A stretch of 35,682 nt of DNA, taken from assembly GCA_958413095.1 (NCBI GenBank), contig CATYUF010000010.1, positions 1 to 35,682 of the forward strand. The letters are read 5' to 3'. The position numbers and the translations under genes were made by a program. The notes below the pieces were generated by a model, which was given only the letters and a program-made list of their open reading frames with translations, made no database searches and was not told where the DNA came from. Positions 32,904-35,682 of the stretch are shown here, one piece after another. Each line of letters begins with the position of its first letter. The first letter of the stretch is position 1. Source of the stretch: an uncultured Clostridium sp. Lineage in GTDB: Bacteria; Bacillota; Clostridia; TANB77; CAG-508.

Positions 32904-35682
32904 ATGCGAAGTGTTATAAAGCGTTTAACATCAACAACAATTTTAATAATAGTATTATTTCAAGTATTAGCAGTAGTTATAGAAGAATTAAACACAACAG
33001 TATTAGCAGTAGATGATGTAACAGAAGAGATATCTAGAGATTATGAAATAAAAGAAGAAGCAACATTTGATTTGTCAGGAAGAGGTGATAATAGTGTAAT
33101 AGGGAAATATACTTTGAAGGATAGAACTTTGAGAATATCTGGTGTTGGAGAAGTAGGAAGGATTAAAGAAAAATGTAGACAATATGGTAATATAATAGAA
33201 AATATAATAATAGCAAAAGGAGTTACTAGCATAGGAAAGGATGCATTTTATAGATGTAGTAGCTTAACAAGCATAACAATACCAGAAAGTGTTACTAGCA
33301 TAGGAAAGGATGCATTTTATAGATGTAGTAGCTTAACAAGCATAACAATACCAGAAAGTGTTACTAGTATAGGAGATAGTGCATTTGAATACTGTAGTAG
33401 CTTAACAAGCATAACAATACCAGAAGGTGTTACTAGTATAGGAGGTAGAGCATTTTATAGATGTAGTAGCTTAACAAGAATAACAATACCAGAAAGTGTT
33501 ACTAGTATAGGATATGATGCATTTTATATATGTAGTAGCTTAGAAAGTATAAATGTAGCAAATAACAACAGAAATTATATAAGTGAAAATGGAATATTAT
33601 TTAATAAAAAGAAAACAGAAATAATATGTTATCCAGCAGGAAAAAAAGATTTAAAGGAGTATAAAATCCCAGAAGAAGTTACAAGGATAGCAGTTTCTGC
33701 ATTTTCAGGATGTAGTAGCTTAACAAGCATAACAATACCAGAAGGTGTTACTATAATAGAATGGTATGTATTTTCAGGATGTAGTAGCTTAACAAGCATA
33801 ACAATACCAGAAGGTGTTACTCGTATAGAATCGTATGCATTTTATGGATGTAGTAGCTTAACAAGTATAACAATTCCAGAAGGTGTTACTAGTATAGAAA
33901 ATTATGCATTTTCAGGATGTAGTAGCTTAAGTAGCATAACAATCCCAGAAGGTGTTACTAGCATAGAATCGTGTGCATTTTCAGGATGTAGTAGCTTAAC
34001 AGTAAATGTTAAAGCTGATAGTAGTGGACATAAATATGTTGAAGAAGAAGAAATAGGATATATCCTAGATGGAGAACCAAAAAATGTAAATACTAAATAT
34101 GAAATAAAAGAAGAAGCAACATTTGATTTGTCAGAAAAAGGAGATAACAGTGTAATAGGGAAATATACTTTGAATGATAGGACTTTGAGGATATCGGGTG
34201 TTGAAGAAGTAGGAAGTATTAAAGAAAAATGTAGACAATATGGTAATATAATAGAAAATATAATAATAAGTGAAGGAATAACAGGTATAGGAGATTATGC
34301 ATTTTCAGGATGTAATAGCTTAACAAGCATAACTATACCAGAAAGTGTTACTAGCATAGGAAATAAGGCATTTGAAGGATGTAGTAGCTTAGAAAGTATA
34401 AATGTAGCAAATAACAACAGAAATTATATAAGTGAAAATGGAATATTATTTAATAAAAATAAAACAGAAATAATATGTTATCCTGCAGGAAAAAAAGATT
34501 TAAAGGAGTATAAAATCCCAGAAGAAGTTACAACCATAGCAGTTTCTGCATTTTTTGGATGTAGTAGCTTAACAAGTATAGCAATTCCAGAAGGTGTTAC
34601 TAGTATATACTATGATGCATTTTCAGGATGTAGTAGCTTAACAAGTATAACAATCCCAGAAGGAGTTACTAGAATAAGAGATAGTGCATTTTCAGGATGT
34701 AGTAGCTTAACAAGTATAGCAATTCCAGAAGGTGTTACTAGTATAGAATTTGGGACATTTGAAGGATGTAGTAGCTTAACAAGCATAACAATCCCAGAAG
34801 GTGTTACTAGCATAGGTATCGATGTATTTTCAGGATGTAGTAGCTTAACAAGTATAGCAATTCCAGAAGGTGTTACTAGTATAGAATTTGGGACATTTGA
34901 AGGATGTAGTAGCTTAACAAGCATAACAATCCCAGAAGGTGTTACTAGTATAGGAAGTAGAGCATTTGAATACTGTAGTAGCTTAACGAGCATAACAATA
35001 CCAGCAGGAGTAGCTAGCATAGGAAAAGATGCATTTGAAGAAGAAATAATTATATATTCAAAATCCAATACTGAAGCTCACAAATATGCTGAAAATCAAA
35101 AAATAGGGTATTTTATAGATGATACAGGACCAACAATAACATTTGAAACTAAAGGAAACACAACACCACAAAAAAATTATAGCGTAAAAGTTAAAATAGA
35201 AGATAATATAGAAGGAGTAGGAGTAAGAGATACAAGTTTAAAATATATATGGACACAAAGTGAAACAGAGCCAGAAAATATATCAGAGAGTTTTAAAAAT
35301 GGACAAGACATAGAGAGAAATACAGGAGATGGAGAATGGTATTTATGGGTATGTGCAAAAGACAAAGTAGGTAATAGAACAATAAAAAGAAGTGAAAGTT
35401 TTAATTTTGATAATACCGCACCAAAAACAGAAGTAGAATATAGTACAAAAGAAATGACAAAAGGGAATGTAACAGTAAAAATAAAAGCAAATGAGCCAAT
35501 ACAAGAAAAAGAAGGCTGGACAATTTCAGAAGATAGAAAAATATTAATCAAAGAATATAGTGAAAATACAAAGGAATTAATAACAATAAAAGATATAGCA
35601 GGAAATGAAGAAGAAGCAAATATAGAGATAAATAATATAGATAAAACAGCACCAAAGATAGAAGTAGAATATAGCACAAAAG
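32904..35682 (+). CDS. BspA-like leucine-rich-repeat surface protein, partial at the window edge
   Basis: An open frame of 926 codons runs off the right edge. It starts at an ATG with AGGGGG upstream. A signal peptide covers about residues 1-35 (RLTSTTILIIVLFQVLAVV). Most of the rest is LRR_5 units of 23 residues, of the pattern GVTSIG-xxAF-xGCSSLTSITIPE. Two cassettes of the same order occur. A domain beginning YEIKEEATFDLS starts at 33042 and again at 34098. LRR units follow, and then a block beginning SLESINVANNN at about 33540 and 34390. Between those landmarks there are five LRR units in the first cassette and two in the second. Ig-like sequences with APKTEVEYSTKEM-type starts follow at the end. 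BspA-type proteins are surface adhesins; no anchor can be seen because the end is missing. Confidence 0.88.
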   Translation, partial: MRSVIKRLTSTTILIIVLFQVLAVVIEELNTTVLAVDDVTEEISRDYEIKEEATFDLSGRGDNSVIGKYTLKDRTLRISGVGEVGRIKEKCRQYGNIIENIIIAKGVTSIGKDAFYRCSSLTSITIPESVTSIGKDAFYRCSSLTSITIPESVTSIGDSAFEYCSSLTSITIPEGVTSIGGRAFYRCSSLTRITIPESVTSIGYDAFYICSSLESINVANNNRNYISENGILFNKKKTEIICYPAGKKDLKEYKIPEEVTRIAVSAFSGCSSLTSITIPEGVTIIEWYVFSGCSSLTSITIPEGVTRIESYAFYGCSSLTSITIPEGVTSIENYAFSGCSSLSSITIPEGVTSIESCAFSGCSSLTVNVKADSSGHKYVEEEEIGYILDGEPKNVNTKYEIKEEATFDLSEKGDNSVIGKYTLNDRTLRISGVEEVGSIKEKCRQYGNIIENIIISEGITGIGDYAFSGCNSLTSITIPESVTSIGNKAFEGCSSLESINVANNNRNYISENGILFNKNKTEIICYPAGKKDLKEYKIPEEVTTIAVSAFFGCSSLTSIAIPEGVTSIYYDAFSGCSSLTSITIPEGVTRIRDSAFSGCSSLTSIAIPEGVTSIEFGTFEGCSSLTSITIPEGVTSIGIDVFSGCSSLTSIAIPEGVTSIEFGTFEGCSSLTSITIPEGVTSIGSRAFEYCSSLTSITIPAGVASIGKDAFEEEIIIYSKSNTEAHKYAENQKIGYFIDDTGPTITFETKGNTTPQKNYSVKVKIEDNIEGVGVRDTSLKYIWTQSETEPENISESFKNGQDIERNTGDGEWYLWVCAKDKVGNRTIKRSESFNFDNTAPKTEVEYSTKEMTKGNVTVKIKANEPIQEKEGWTISEDRKILIKEYSENTKELITIKDIAGNEEEANIEINNIDKTAPKIEVEYSTK

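Noticed and set aside
33200..35050. CRISPR-like regular repeats
   Set aside because: The 69-base period is the coding repeat of an LRR protein with an uninterrupted frame, and there are no spacers.

Overview
The window looks like a chromosomal segment of a very AT-rich Clostridia-type Firmicute, probably an uncultivated gut commensal. The signs are low GC, strong AGGAGG ribosome binding sites, TTGACA/TATAAT-type promoters with 17-base spacers, many short U-tailed terminators, a sortase LPxTG-type anchored surface protein, a prepilin, DUF378, CapA and ABC-F proteins. Species cannot be named from the sequence.

Layout. 1-470: a small orphan ORF with a complete promoter and terminator. 513-3453 (minus): an AMP-forming acyl ligase followed by an HtrA-like protease. 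3695-11342 (plus): a one-module non-ribosomal peptide synthetase (C-A-T-R, asparagine-like specificity code) overlapping a membrane histidine kinase, then a REC-HD-GYP response regulator under a look-alike promoter. The acyl ligase diverges from the synthetase. The whole block reads as synthesis of an N-acyl amino aldehyde or alcohol plus a signalling module. 11481-13664 (minus): Tex. 13686-14792: a REP-associated transposase (RAYT) with flanking palindromic REP repeats and a tandem array of its own tail; a further REP copy lies at 16286. 14799-16222: a prepilin with an Ig-like domain, divergent from an XRE regulator. 16344-21317: ABC-F, an unknown 144-residue protein, DUF378, CapA and CorA. 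21415-23248 (minus): a polytopic membrane protein and tRNA-Lys(CUU). 23398-32517 (minus): a giant multi-domain surface protein that looks like two secreted proteins fused in frame. 32904-end (plus): a BspA-like leucine-rich-repeat surface protein cut by the window edge.

The strongest unexpected signal concerns the codon CGG. Three unrelated genes (protease, prepilin, membrane protein) are each split by one extra C, and in every case that C sits directly before a glycine codon and creates an in-frame CGG. By eye, CGG does not occur in frame anywhere in the roughly 9,300 codons of the recognisable intact genes. This suggests +1 frameshifting at a codon the cell may be unable to read normally. 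Two short unrecognised ORFs carry one CGG each and are the main counter-evidence.
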